From the NCBI RefSeq assembly GCF_900100695.1, contig NZ_FNCF01000001.1:298060-362059 (forward strand): DNA of 64,000 nucleotides, given 5' to 3'. This stretch comes from Klenkia brasiliensis (GTDB lineage Bacteria; Actinomycetota; Actinomycetes; Mycobacteriales; Geodermatophilaceae). The position numbers and the translations under genes were made by a program. Positions 54,263 to 62,644 of the stretch are shown here, piece after piece (the stretch's first letter is position 1; each line of letters opens with the position of its first letter). The notes under the pieces were generated by a model. That model had not been told where the DNA came from, made no database searches, and was given only the letters and a program-made list of their open reading frames with translations.

Positions 54263-55015
54263 TCAGCTCCCCCCTGCCGCCCCGGGCCCCAGCCGGCGCA
54301 CGTCGAACGAGGACCGGGCGAGCAGCGCCTCGGCGAGGAACAGGTCCTCGGCGTAGGTGATCTTGATGTTGGTCGAGCTGCCCGGCACGTTGCAGATGCG
54401 CACCTGCGGGGCGAAGCGCTCGATGCTGGCGGCGGTGTCCGACCCCTCGAACCCGGCGTCGGCCGCGGCCCGGTAGGCGGCCACCAGCTCGCGGGCGGTG
54501 AACCCCTGCGGGGTCTGCACGCCGACGGCCTCGCCGGCGCGGACGGCCAGCCCGTCGCGGTGCAGCAGGCCGGGCTGCCGGCGGCCGGGCACCGCGCCGC
54601 CGTGCTGGCGCGCGGCGGCGGCGACGTCGCGGAACAGGCCGGGGCCCGACAGCGGGCGCGCGGCGTCGTGGATCAGCACCACGTCCACCTCCCCCTGCTC
54701 GATCGACGGCAGCAGCTCCTGCACCGCGGCCCACTCCGAGGCGTGCCGGCTGGCTCCCCCGACGACCACGCGGACGTCGCGGCGGGGTGCCTCGCGGGCG
54801 AGCACGGCCCGTGCGGCCTCGACCTCGTCGGCCCGCACGACCAGCACCACCGGGCCGATGGCGGGGTCGGCCGCGGTGGCGTCCAGCGTCCAGACGAAGA
54901 CCCGCCGACCGGCCAGCGGCAGGAACACCTTGTTGGTGCGGTGCCCGGTGCGCGACCCGGTCCCCGCCGCGAGCAGCACGAGCGCTGCCCGCGGCGGGGC
55001 CTGCTGACCGGTCAC
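54263..55015 (-). CDS. IspD/TarI-family cytidylyltransferase (possible paralogue of IspD)
   Basis: A 250-residue nucleotidyltransferase. The CTP-binding LLAAGTGSRTGHRTNKVFLPLAGRRV (14-39), VVLIHDAARPL, VGVQTPQGFTARELVAAY, EGSDTAASIE and TNIKITYAEDLFLAE are IspD/TarI hallmarks. The usual PVxDTxK segment is altered (GGAVPGRRQPGLLHRD). By family it makes CDP-methylerythritol (IspD) or a CDP-polyol (TarI). It is encoded 22 bases after the polyol PTS/dehydrogenase genes, and ispF at the window edge would normally have its own ispD just outside. A polyol-phosphate substrate is therefore possible but unproven. Confidence 0.8.
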   Translation of the reverse strand: MTGQQAPPRAALVLLAAGTGSRTGHRTNKVFLPLAGRRVFVWTLDATAADPAIGPVVLVVRADEVEAARAVLAREAPRRDVRVVVGGASRHASEWAAVQELLPSIEQGEVDVVLIHDAARPLSGPGLFRDVAAAARQHGGAVPGRRQPGLLHRDGLAVRAGEAVGVQTPQGFTARELVAAYRAAADAGFEGSDTAASIERFAPQVRICNVPGSSTNIKITYAEDLFLAEALLARSSFDVRRLGPGAAGGS

Positions 55016-55037
55016 CCGGTCAGCGTAGGTGCAGGCC

Positions 55038-56369
55038 TCAGGCCGGGACGCCGCCGAGAGCGGCGACCAGGTCGGCCTCGGACGGCGCGGTGCCGGCCGG
55101 GGTCGCGTCCTGCAGCTTGCGCAGCGCCACGATGACCGAGTCCGACGCCAGCTCGACGTCGTCGTAGGTCAGGTACTCCCCCGCCGGCACGTCCCGGACC
55201 AGGCGCGCGTTGGCGATGACGCCCAGCGGCACGCGGTTGCCGGCGGCGAAGTCCGCGGCGTCCTCGATGAGGCCGTGCACGTGCGCGCCGCCGACGCCCT
55301 CGAGCACGGTGCCCGCGGCCAGGTCGGACTTGGCGACCGCACCGACCTCTGCGGTCCAGAACTCCGACGTCAGGCTGGCCCGGCGGTCCACGACCATCTC
55401 GGCGACGGTGAGCGGCGCCTCCACGCTGGCCAGGTGGTACGGGCGGTACAGCGCGAAGTAGGGGCCCTTGCCCATCTGCAGGTAGGACAGCTCGTGGTTG
55501 ACGTAGGGGTCGTCGGTGCGGACGACGACGAACACGCCGGGCGCCACCGGGCCGGTGCAGTAGTCCACGACACCGGCCTTCTCGAGCACGCCGCCGTCCT
55601 CGACCAGGGCGAAGGTGTCCTGCAGGGTCGGGACGGTCGACGCCGGGCCGTGCATGCCGCGGGTGGAGACGCCCAGGCCCGTGGTGTTGGCCAGCGCGGC
55701 CATCTCGATCATGGCCTTGGAGCCGTCCACGAAGCTGCACAGCATCTTCGGGTTCATGCCCTTGCGCTGCGCCTCCTCGGTGAGGGAGGCCGGGGTGGCC
55801 GACGGGTCGAGCGGGTTGTTCTTGCCCTTGCCCGCCATCACGACCTCCATGGAGAGGTCGCGGGCGTAGTCGACGAGGATCTTGCACTCGACGGGCTCGT
55901 CGCCGCGGCAGATGGAGTAGATCGCCCCGGTGGACCCGGCCAGGTCGTGCAGCAGCCGGCCGATGGTCACGTCGGACTCGACGTTGAGGGTGGCGATGTC
56001 CTTGCCGGCCAGCAGGCAGCGGACGGCGACCTGGGCGCCGATCTCGGGCACGCCGGTGGCCTCGACGACGACGTCGACGGGCAGGTCGGTGAGCATGGAC
56101 AGGTCGTCGAGGGCGACGGCGCCCCCGCTCTCGACCACGCGGACGACCTCGTCGAGGTCGTGGCTGATGACGGGCTGCTGGCCGGTGCCGACCAGGGCCT
56201 CCGACGCGCGCTCGGCGACGACGTCGACGACGGCGGAGACGTGCACGCCGGTCATCCGGTGGGCCTGGGCGGCGAAGCCGCGGCCCATCTGGCCGGCGCC
56301 GACCAGGGCGATGCGGACCGGACGGCCGCGCTCGGCCTCCAGGGCAGCGAGCCGGGAGCTGTAGCTCAT
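55038..56369 (-). CDS. COG4091-type oxidoreductase (homoserine-dehydrogenase-like, SAF domain)
   Basis: A 443-residue NAD(P)-dependent dehydrogenase. The Rossmann fold has VRIALVGAGQMGRGF (18-32), the central domain resembles homoserine dehydrogenase (VVVEATGVPEIG, NVESDVTIGRLL, MAGKGKNNP), and the C-terminal part is SAF-like (AAGNRVPLGVIANARLVRDVPAGEYLTYDDVEL). Such proteins recur in glucitol-type PTS operons, where they probably oxidise the imported polyol phosphate or its product; the substrate is not known. ATGA overlap with the IIA gene places it in the PTS operon. Confidence 0.85.
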   Translation of the reverse strand: MSYSSRLAALEAERGRPVRIALVGAGQMGRGFAAQAHRMTGVHVSAVVDVVAERASEALVGTGQQPVISHDLDEVVRVVESGGAVALDDLSMLTDLPVDVVVEATGVPEIGAQVAVRCLLAGKDIATLNVESDVTIGRLLHDLAGSTGAIYSICRGDEPVECKILVDYARDLSMEVVMAGKGKNNPLDPSATPASLTEEAQRKGMNPKMLCSFVDGSKAMIEMAALANTTGLGVSTRGMHGPASTVPTLQDTFALVEDGGVLEKAGVVDYCTGPVAPGVFVVVRTDDPYVNHELSYLQMGKGPYFALYRPYHLASVEAPLTVAEMVVDRRASLTSEFWTAEVGAVAKSDLAAGTVLEGVGGAHVHGLIEDAADFAAGNRVPLGVIANARLVRDVPAGEYLTYDDVELASDSVIVALRKLQDATPAGTAPSEADLVAALGGVPA

Positions 56370-56794
56370 GGGGCGTCCTCGGGGGTGGCGACCGGACCGG
56401 CCGGTCGCAGGATGCGGAAGGTGTCGCCCGGCTGCGGGAGCACGAGCGTGCCGACGGGGAGGTTGCAGTCACCGGGCATGTCGGCCTCGGTGGCGCCGTT
56501 GGCCTTGAAGTCGATGTGGCCGAGGTTCACCAGGTTGGCCTCGACCACCGCGCCGACGGCGAGCACGGGGATGCGGGTGCCCCCCAGCTCGACGACGTCG
56601 CCGGGGCGGGGGCCGGCGCTGGCCACCGTCGGTTCGTGCAGGGCGGAGAAGTCGTGCAGCTCGGCCGGGGAGTCGGCGCCGAAGAGGACCAGGATGCCGT
56701 GGTCCCCGACGAACATGCCGACCTGCTCCCCGACCTTGGTGACGGTGGAGGAGTAGAGGACCTGCTCCTCCACCGTCACCTCGGGGGCGGTCAC
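56366..56794 (-). CDS. srlB: PTS glucitol/sorbitol-specific EIIA
   Basis: A 142-residue EIIA of the Gut family. It aligns with SrlB: YSSTVTKVGEQVGMFVGDHGILVLFGADSPAEL, then the phosphohistidine region HDFSALHEPTV, IPVLAVGAVVEANLVNLGHIDFKANGATEADMPGDCNL and a terminal PGDTFRIL. The active histidine is probably in ALHEP. GTG 56794 overlaps the IIB stop (GTGA), and its own stop overlaps the dehydrogenase start (ATGA). Confidence 0.92.
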   Translation of the reverse strand: MTAPEVTVEEQVLYSSTVTKVGEQVGMFVGDHGILVLFGADSPAELHDFSALHEPTVASAGPRPGDVVELGGTRIPVLAVGAVVEANLVNLGHIDFKANGATEADMPGDCNLPVGTLVLPQPGDTFRILRPAGPVATPEDAP

Positions 56795-57162
56795 TTCTCG
56801 ACCACGTCCGAGACGCCGACACCCGAGACGAAGATGTCCTCCTTGATGAAGGAGGCCAGCGGGCCCGACGGCGACGTGGCGTGCACGTCGACGGTCATGA
56901 CCTTCTTCATCGGGTAGACGCCGACGCGGGCGGTGCCGCCGCAGTCGATGACGGCCACGGCGATCTTGTCGAACGGGGCGGAGCTCTTGAAGCCGTCGAA
57001 GGCCTCGCCGCCGGTCAGCTCGGCGATCTTGGCAGCCACGGGGTGGATGCCCCCGCCGGTGACGCTGTAGATCAGCGGCCTGTCGGCGGTCGGCGTGATG
57101 GTCAGGGGGCCTCCCCAGCCACCACGGCCCTTGCTGATGGTGACGGACTTGTAGTCGGGCAT
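56791..57162 (-). CDS. PTS glucitol/sorbitol EIIB domain (N-terminal half of SrlE)
   Basis: A 123-residue soluble protein equal to the cytoplasmic B domain of E. coli SrlE: SVTISKGRGGWGGPLTITPTADRPLIYSVTGG, the phosphocysteine VIDCGGTARVGVYP, then SGPLASFIKEDIFVSGV. In E. coli this domain is fused to the membrane half; here the membrane half is a separate gene 37 bases upstream. ATG 57162 has GAGGAGGAG upstream. It ends with a GTGA overlap to the IIA gene. Confidence 0.9.
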   Translation of the reverse strand: MPDYKSVTISKGRGGWGGPLTITPTADRPLIYSVTGGGIHPVAAKIAELTGGEAFDGFKSSAPFDKIAVAVIDCGGTARVGVYPMKKVMTVDVHATSPSGPLASFIKEDIFVSGVGVSDVVEK

Positions 57163-57199
57163 CTCGTGCTCCTCCTCGGTGCGGGTGGTGCGGGGTGGG

Positions 57200-57793
57200 T
57201 CAGTTGGACGAGTACAGGCCGAAGCTGGCGAAGTACGCGATCACGACCGCGATGGGCCCGGTGACCAGGCGGCTGAACAGCACCGCCGGGACGCCGGCCT
57301 CGACCGTCTCGGGCTCGGCCTCGCCGAGGGCCAGGCCGACGGGGATGAAGTCGCAGCCGACCTGGGGGTTGATGGCGAACAGGGCGGGCAGCGCGTACTG
57401 CGGCGGGATGTCCCCGGCGCCGATGCGGGTGCCGAGCAGCACGCCGACGACCTGCGCGATGACCGCACCGGGGCCGAGCACCGGCGACAGCACCGGGATG
57501 GCGCAGAAGATGCAGATCGCGAGCAGACCGATCAGGCTCGACGCCAGGGGGGCGACGACGTTGGCCAGGGCGTTGCCCAGACCGGTGTAGTTCACGATCC
57601 CGACGATGACCGAGACGAAGGCCATGAACGGGATGATGTTGCGGATGACGGTGTCGATGGTGTCGCGGCCGGCCTGGTAGAGGACGCCGACGACGCCGCC
57701 GACGGCCTTGCCGACCCGGACCAGGACGCTGCTGGCCTTGCCGGCGACGCCGGCCCCGGCGCTCTTGGGCTTCTCGGTGGTGCTGGTGCTCAC
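57200..57793 (-). CDS. PTS glucitol/sorbitol EIIC2 (C-terminal half of SrlE)
   Basis: A 197-residue membrane protein equal to the membrane part of SrlE: LYQAGRDTIDTVIRNIIPFMAFVSVIVGI, LSPVLGPGAVIAQVVGVLLGTRIGAGDIPPQYALPALFAINPQVGCDFIPVGLALGEAEPETVEAGVPAVLFSRLVTGP. About five helices. It pairs with SrlA to form the polyol channel. The 24-residue N-terminus is low complexity, as expected for a linker left after separation from the B domain. GTG 57793 overlaps the srlA stop (GTGA). Confidence 0.9.
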   Translation of the reverse strand: MSTSTTEKPKSAGAGVAGKASSVLVRVGKAVGGVVGVLYQAGRDTIDTVIRNIIPFMAFVSVIVGIVNYTGLGNALANVVAPLASSLIGLLAICIFCAIPVLSPVLGPGAVIAQVVGVLLGTRIGAGDIPPQYALPALFAINPQVGCDFIPVGLALGEAEPETVEAGVPAVLFSRLVTGPIAVVIAYFASFGLYSSN

Positions 57794-58395
57794 GCCAGGG
57801 CTCCCTCGGTGCGGGTGTTGCGGGCCAGGAGACGCGCGGTGATCAGCTCGGTGACCACACCGCGGATGAGGATGACGACCAGGCCGACCAGCAGGAAGCG
57901 GACCGCGAGGTCACCCAGGCCGAAGCCCAGGGTCGTGATGCCGGCAGCGATGCCGTAGTAGACGAACAGCTCACCGGGGTTGGCGTGCGGGAACAGGCCC
58001 AGGATGGGGTGCACGAAGCTCACCGAGGAGTCGTAGAAGGCGGGCTTGTACTTCTCGGGGAGGAAGCGGCCCATCGTGTAGCACATGGGGTTGGTCAGGA
58101 AGAAGACCGAGAGCACCGGGAGCACCAGGTAGCGGACCGGGTACCACTGGATGCCGGGGCGGGCGGCCATCTCGCCGAACCGCTCGATCCGCTCCACGCC
58201 GATGGCCCGGACGAGGGCGTTGACGGCGGTGAGCAGGACGATCAGCAGCGGGATGATGCCGGTGAGCAGGCCGACGAAGTTCGTCGCCCCTGCCTGGAAG
58301 AGGCCGATGAACCACTCGGCGGCGTGGGCCAGGACACCGAAGAAACCGGTGGGGTCCTGGGCCTGCGAGGTGTCCGTGGCTGCCAGAACTGACAT
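57790..58395 (-). CDS. srlA: PTS glucitol/sorbitol EIIC (SrlA)
   Basis: A 201-residue membrane subunit: HAAEWFIGLFQAGATNFVGLLTGIIPLLIVLLTAVNALVRAIG, RYLVLPVLSVFFLTNPMCYTMGRFLPEKYKPAFYDSSVSFVHPILGLFPHANPGELFVYYGI, matching SrlA along its length. It imports and, with the IIB/IIA partners, phosphorylates a glucitol-like polyol. ATG 58395 has GGAGG upstream. It is the first structural gene after gutM, separated by 140 bases that contain a small tandem repeat and perhaps the operon promoter. Confidence 0.93.
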   Translation of the reverse strand: MSVLAATDTSQAQDPTGFFGVLAHAAEWFIGLFQAGATNFVGLLTGIIPLLIVLLTAVNALVRAIGVERIERFGEMAARPGIQWYPVRYLVLPVLSVFFLTNPMCYTMGRFLPEKYKPAFYDSSVSFVHPILGLFPHANPGELFVYYGIAAGITTLGFGLGDLAVRFLLVGLVVILIRGVVTELITARLLARNTRTEGALA

Positions 58396-58490
58396 GCGGG
58401 CGTCCCTCCTGGGAGGCGTGGCGGGGGTGGGGTTGGAGGTCGTGCGGGCACGGCGGGGAGACCGTTCCCGTGGTGCGGTGGGTCGGTCGA

Positions 58491-58514
58491 GCGGTGGAGC
58501 GGTGGAGCGGTGGA
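58491..58514. repeat. Tandem 8-bp repeat (GCGGTGGA x3)
   Basis: Three exact GCGGTGGA units followed by a partial GCGG, in the 140-base gap between gutM and srlA. It may be slippage-prone; no known regulatory role. Confidence 0.8.
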
Positions 58515-58535
58515 GCGGGGTGGGACCCCGGCGGG

Positions 58536-58979
58536 TCACGCCGGGCTGGGCGCCCCCGCGGGGGTGGTGGCCGTGGTCCCGGTGGTGCTGGTGGCGCCGG
58601 GACGGGCGGCCAGGGCGGCGCGGAGCATCTCCGCGGCCTGTCGAGCGGCTGCGCGCTCGGGCTGGGTGAGGCCCTCGATGGGCCGGTCGCCGGCGACCAC
58701 CGACAGCCGGACGCCGACCAGGGCGTCCAGGGCGGCGGGCCGGGCGAAGGTGGTGACGCCGCGGAGGGTGAAGGCGCCGGTGATGCGCTTGTCGGCGACG
58801 GCGATGGCCACGAAGGCGACGCCGCCGCGGTAGCGCTTGCCGCCGCGGCCGACCGCGGTGGCGCCCAGCGGGCGCAGCCGGCGCAGCTCCTGCGCCCAGG
58901 CGGTGGTCTGCTTGCTGGTCAGCCACAGCTGCAGCACCGATCCCAGGACCACGGGGATCAGCAGGAAGGCCCAGCTCAT
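58536..58979 (-). CDS. gutM: Glucitol operon activator GutM
   Basis: A 147-residue protein with an N-terminal TM helix (WAFLLIPVVLGSVLQLWL), then the GutM core QTTAWAQELRRLRPLGATAVGRGGKRYRGGVAFVAIAVADKRITGAFTLRGVTTFARP. GutM family members accompany glucitol PTS genes and are described as activators of the operon. A Thr/Ala-rich tail ends the protein. ATG 58979 overlaps the SorC regulator stop (ATGA), so regulator and GutM are co-translated. Confidence 0.88.
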   Translation of the reverse strand: MSWAFLLIPVVLGSVLQLWLTSKQTTAWAQELRRLRPLGATAVGRGGKRYRGGVAFVAIAVADKRITGAFTLRGVTTFARPAALDALVGVRLSVVAGDRPIEGLTQPERAAARQAAEMLRAALAARPGATSTTGTTATTPAGAPSPA

Positions 58980-59971
58980 CGCAGGTCCTCGCTCTCGTCG
59001 GTGTCGGGCTTGCGGTCGGTGTCGCGGGCCAGCGCCAGGACGGCGCGGGCCAGGCTCTCGTCGCACACCAGGACGTCGACCAGGCGGCCGCGCAGGGCGC
59101 CGAGGACGCCGGCGGCCTTGACCCGGCCGCAGGCGACGCCGACGACGGTGGGGATGGCGGCGAGGTCGGAGAGGGTCACGGCCAGCACGCGCTCGTGCAC
59201 CGCACCGAGCACCGGGTTGCCCTCGGCGTCGAAGTAGCGGGCCGCGATGTCGCCGACGGGGCCGGCCTTGCGCAGCTGCGAGGCCTCCTCGTCGTCGAGG
59301 GCCAGCGCGGTGAGGATGGCCGCGGAGGAGCCGTGGGCCGGGGTGCCGATGCCGACGAAGGCGATGTCGGCACGGCGGGCCTCGGCGAGGGCCTGCTCGA
59401 CGCTGGCCTCCTCGGCGAGGGCGTCGCGGGCGGCGGCGGTGGTCAGCGTGGCCGGGGCGTGCAGGTAGCGGTAGGTGGCGCCCAGCCGCGAGGCGAGCTC
59501 GCGGACCAGCTCGTGGCCGGACACCTCGTTCTCCACCGCGGACAGGCCGCCGACGAGCTGGACCAGCTTGACCGCGTAGTCGTGCTCGACGGTGGTGTGC
59601 CAGACCATCGACTGCAGGGCGCTGCCCCAGGACAGCGCGACGGTCATGCCGTCGCGCAGCTCGCTGAGCAGCAGCCGGCCGGCCTGGGTGCCGACCTGCT
59701 GCTCGGCGTCGCCGTTGGCGGTGCGCTGGGCCACGCGGACGGCGCGGAGGCCGAAGCGGGTGCGCAGCGCCTCCTCCAGCTCGCGGTCCCGGCCGGCGGG
59801 GTCGTTGACCCGGATCTCGACGACGCCCTGCTCGACGGCGGATGCGAGCATGCGGGAGACGTTGCTGCGGCTGGTGCCCAGCCGCTGCGCGACCTCGGCC
59901 TGGGAGAGGTTCTCCAGGTAGTAGAGGCGGGCGGCCGCCACCAGCGACTCGAGTTCCCGAGGAGCAGGCAT
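58976..59971 (-). CDS. SorC/DeoR-type sugar-responsive transcriptional regulator
   Basis: A 331-residue regulator. The N-terminal helix-turn-helix LYYLENLSQAEVAQRLGTSRSNVSRMLASAVEQGVVEIRV (about 17-56) is followed by a SorC sugar-phosphate-binding domain (VALSWGSALQSMVWH; IAFVGIGTPAHGSSA; VVGVACGRVKAAGVLGALRGRLVDVLVCDE). It probably controls the polyol PTS operon. ATG 59971 is chosen over GTG 59977 because GGAGG ends 5 bases before the ATG but touches the GTG. A TGCACA-N2-TGTGCA palindrome lies in its promoter region. Confidence 0.93.
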   Translation of the reverse strand: MPAPRELESLVAAARLYYLENLSQAEVAQRLGTSRSNVSRMLASAVEQGVVEIRVNDPAGRDRELEEALRTRFGLRAVRVAQRTANGDAEQQVGTQAGRLLLSELRDGMTVALSWGSALQSMVWHTTVEHDYAVKLVQLVGGLSAVENEVSGHELVRELASRLGATYRYLHAPATLTTAAARDALAEEASVEQALAEARRADIAFVGIGTPAHGSSAAILTALALDDEEASQLRKAGPVGDIAARYFDAEGNPVLGAVHERVLAVTLSDLAAIPTVVGVACGRVKAAGVLGALRGRLVDVLVCDESLARAVLALARDTDRKPDTDESEDLR

Positions 59972-60082
59972 CGTCACCTCCGTTCACGTCGTCTGCACCG
60001 TTGTGCACGTTGTTGCGCGACGCACAGTGGCATGTGACAGGGACCACCCGCAAGTACCTGGCGCACCTATTTCCAACTTTCC

Positions 60083-60096
60083 TGCACATCTGTGCA
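60083..60096. promoter_or_regulatory. Candidate SorC operator upstream of the SorC gene
   Basis: TGCACA-TC-TGTGCA, a perfect 6-bp inverted repeat about 112 bases upstream of the regulator's start. Further TGTGCAC half-sites occur near 60002-60008. A near copy occurs upstream of the dehydrogenase operon at 63695-63708. Confidence 0.5.
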
Positions 60097-60133
60097 CACG
60101 GACCCCGCGGTCCGGTCCCGGGCACGGCGGAGG

Positions 60134-60165
60134 CCCCGGTCGCAGCGGCGCTGCCGCGACCGGGG
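60134..60165. terminator. 10-bp hairpin between the dehydrogenase and SorC operons
   Basis: Arms 60134-60143 and 60156-60165 are exactly complementary, with a further small stem (AGC/GCT) inside the 12-base loop. Confidence 0.55.
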
Positions 60166-60208
60166 TGGACCCTCCCGGGACGTCGTCGGCCCGGGAGGGG
60201 GCAGGGGG

Positions 60209-60243
60209 GCACCGCCGGCCGGTGCGGGACCGGCCGGCGGTGC
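60209..60243 (-). terminator. 15-bp terminator after the E2 gene
   Basis: Arms 60209-60223 and 60229-60243 are exactly complementary around GCGGG, 25 bases beyond the E2 stop on the minus strand, ending the three-gene dehydrogenase operon. Confidence 0.85.
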
Positions 60244-60268
60244 GGAGGGGCGCAGGGCGCCCCGTGGG

Positions 60269-61609
60269 TCAGGCCAGGTCGTCGGCCATGAGGGCGAGCA
60301 ACCGGGCGCCGTCGGCGCCGTCGCCGACCCGGTGGTCGACGGTCAGGCCGGCGGTGACCACCAGCGCGGTGCCGATGCCGCCGGGGACGGCGACCGGGCG
60401 GCGGCTGATCGACCCCAGGGCGAGCACGCTGCCCTGCGGCGGGGTGATGAGCGCCTGGAACCGGTCCACGCCGAACCCGCCCAAGTTGGACAGGCTGGCG
60501 TTGGCCACCCCCTGGTGCGCGCCGTCGACCTTGCCGGTGCGGGCGGCCTTGGCCACCGCGCGCAGGTCCTCGTCGAGCCTGCGCGGGTTCTGGCTCTCCG
60601 GGGCGGTGAAGGTGGGCACCATGAGCCCCTCCGGGGTGTCCACGGCCAGCGCGACCACCGGGCCGCCGGTCGGCACCGCGTTCTCGCCGTCCCAGCGGTC
60701 GAGCAGCCGAGGCACCTGCAGCAGCGCGCGGGCGTAGCTCTGCAGCAGGACCGTCGTCCAGGACAGCCCGTCGCGGTGCTCGTCGGCGGTGTCGAGCACC
60801 AGGTCGCGCCACACCGTGAACTGCGGGATCGCGGCGCTCTCGGTCATCTTGCGGGCCACCGCGCGGCGGACGGCGGCCACCTTGGCGCTGACCTGCCCGG
60901 CCGCCAGGGCCGCCGCGGCCACGGGGGCCGGGGCGGGCGGCTGCGCCACGCCGGGTGCCGCAGCGGGTGCCGCAGCGGGCGCCGGGGTGGGCTCGGCGGG
61001 TGCCGCGGCGGACTGCGCCTGCGCCGCGGCGCGCTTGCGCTGCGGCGGGGTGAGCGCCCTGGCCGGCGCCGGGGGCGCCGCCGCCGGCTGCGCGGCCGCC
61101 TCGACCGCGCCCTGCACGTCGGCGATGGACACCACGCCGCCGGGGCCGGTCGGGGTGATCGACCGCAGGTCCAGCCCGGCCTCCGCCGCCAGCGCGCGGG
61201 CCCTGGGCACCGCGGCGACCGGACCGGAGGACGCCGTCCCCGCGGGAGCCGGTGCGGGCGCGGGCTCCGGCTCGGGGGTCGGGGCGTCGGCCCCGTCCGA
61301 GCCCAGCTCGTCGCCGGCGGCGGCCGGTTCGGTGGTGTCGCCGAAGTCGAGCAGGTCGGTGAAGGAGTCGCCGTCGGCCTCGATCCAGCCGATCGGCTCG
61401 CCGACCGGGACGATGCCCGAGTCGTGCACGATCTCCACCAGGGTGCCGGTGGCCGGGCTCTCGACCTCCATGTCCACCTTGTCGGTGAGCACCTCGCAGA
61501 TCACGTCGCCGGAGGCGATCTCGTCGCCGACGCCGATGGCCCAGTGCGACAGCTCGCCCTCGGTCATCGTCATCGACATCTTGGGCATGCGGACGGGCAC
61601 ACGCGCCAC
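60269..61609 (-). CDS. Dihydrolipoamide acyltransferase (E2) of a 2-oxoacid/acetoin dehydrogenase
   Basis: A 446-residue E2. Lipoyl domain 1-80 with lipoylated Lys44 (LTDKVDMEV), a Pro/Ala/Glu-rich linker, the E3/E1-binding domain (about 135-172, PRARALAAEAGLDLRSITPTGPGGVVSIADV), a second Ala/Pro linker, and the catalytic domain ending DHRVGDGADG (His426, Asp430). The catalytic core is shorter than in PDH E2 and resembles AcoC/BkdC-type enzymes. No E3 gene is nearby. It follows the E1 beta gene by 3 bases. Confidence 0.92.
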   Translation of the reverse strand: MARVPVRMPKMSMTMTEGELSHWAIGVGDEIASGDVICEVLTDKVDMEVESPATGTLVEIVHDSGIVPVGEPIGWIEADGDSFTDLLDFGDTTEPAAAGDELGSDGADAPTPEPEPAPAPAPAGTASSGPVAAVPRARALAAEAGLDLRSITPTGPGGVVSIADVQGAVEAAAQPAAAPPAPARALTPPQRKRAAAQAQSAAAPAEPTPAPAAAPAAAPGVAQPPAPAPVAAAALAAGQVSAKVAAVRRAVARKMTESAAIPQFTVWRDLVLDTADEHRDGLSWTTVLLQSYARALLQVPRLLDRWDGENAVPTGGPVVALAVDTPEGLMVPTFTAPESQNPRRLDEDLRAVAKAARTGKVDGAHQGVANASLSNLGGFGVDRFQALITPPQGSVLALGSISRRPVAVPGGIGTALVVTAGLTVDHRVGDGADGARLLALMADDLA

Positions 61610-61612
61610 GGC

Positions 61613-62644
61613 TCAGGCCTCCTGGGTGGCGAGGGTGCGGGCGGCGGACACGATGTCGGCCAGCTGCGGGACCATGGCCGACTCCAGGGCCGGGGCGTAG
61701 GGCATCGGGGCGTCCAGCCCGCACAGCCGCTTGATCGGCGCCTCGAGGCTGTAGAGGGCCGACGAGCCGGCGATGCGCGCGGCGATCTCGCCCATGTAGC
61801 CGACGTGCCCGGGGGCCTCCTGCACCAGCAGCACGCGGCCGGTGCGGCGGACGGCGTCCAGGATCGGGCCCTCGTCCAGCGGGGTCAGGGTGACCGGGTC
61901 GACCACGGTGGCCTCGATGCCCTCGGCGGCCAGCTGCTCGGCGGCCTCCAGGCTCCGGTTCACCATCACACCGGTGGCCACGATGGTCAGGTCGGCGCCC
62001 TCGCGGCGGACGACCGTCTTCCCCAGCGGCACCCGGTCGGCACCGGCGGGGACGACGCCCTTGGTGCGGTAGAGCAGCTTGTGCTCGAGGAACACGACCG
62101 GGTTGGGGTCGTCGATGGCCGCCAGCAGCAGGCCCTTGACCTCCGACACGGTGCTGGGCATGACCACCTTGAGGCCGGGCACGTGGGCGAACCACGCCTC
62201 CAGGCTCTGCGAGTGCTGCGCCGCGGCGCCGGTGCCCGAGCCCAGCGGGGTGCGCAGCACCATCGGCACCGACACCGCCCCGCCGAGCATGAAGTGGATC
62301 TTGGCGGCCTGGTTGACGATCTGGTCCATCGCCTGGCAGGTGAAGTCGGAGAACTGGATCTCCACGATCGGCCGCATGCCGGCCAGCGCGGCGCCGACGG
62401 CCGCGCCGACGATGCCGAGCTCGGAGATGGGGGTGTCGCGGACCCGGTCCTTGCCGAACCGGTGCACCAGGTCACCGCTGACGCCGAACGCGCCGCCGTA
62501 GACCCCGACGTCCTCGCCCAGCATGAAGACGCGGTCGTCGGCGGCCATCGCCTCGGCGAGGCCCTCGCGGATGGCCTCGGAGTAGGTCATCTCACCGCGC
62601 TCGGTGGCGGTGTCCGCGGCGGTGTTCTCGGCGACGGCGGTCAT
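61613..62644 (-). CDS. TPP-dependent dehydrogenase E1 beta subunit
   Basis: A 343-residue transketolase-like protein with [76 protein letters not shown], and the C-terminal transketolase_C domain ([30 protein letters not shown]). It completes the thiamine diphosphate site with E1 alpha. ATG 62644 overlaps the E1 alpha stop (ATGA). Substrate class (pyruvate, acetoin or branched-chain 2-oxoacid) is not decided by this subunit. Confidence 0.94.
   Translation of the reverse strand: MTAVAENTAADTATERGEMTYSEAIREGLAEAMAADDRVFMLGEDVGVYGGAFGVSGDLVHRFGKDRVRDTPISELGIVGAAVGAALAGMRPIVEIQFSDFTCQAMDQIVNQAAKIHFMLGGAVSVPMVLRTPLGSGTGAAAQHSQSLEAWFAHVPGLKVVMPSTVSEVKGLLLAAIDDPNPVVFLEHKLLYRTKGVVPAGADRVPLGKTVVRREGADLTIVATGVMVNRSLEAAEQLAAEGIEATVVDPVTLTPLDEGPILDAVRRTGRVLLVQEAPGHVGYMGEIAARIAGSSALYSLEAPIKRLCGLDAPMPYAPALESAMVPQLADIVSAARTLATQEA

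Noticed and set aside
58491..58514. Tandem 8-bp repeats as a CRISPR-like or iteron array
   Set aside because: Only three short contiguous units without spacers and no associated replication or cas genes.
58536..62195. A 1,200-codon minus-strand frame running through gutM and across the dehydrogenase genes
   Set aside because: Only the first-listed end (58536-58979) is a real protein, GutM; the rest is an out-of-frame shadow of the SorC, E2 and E1 beta genes.
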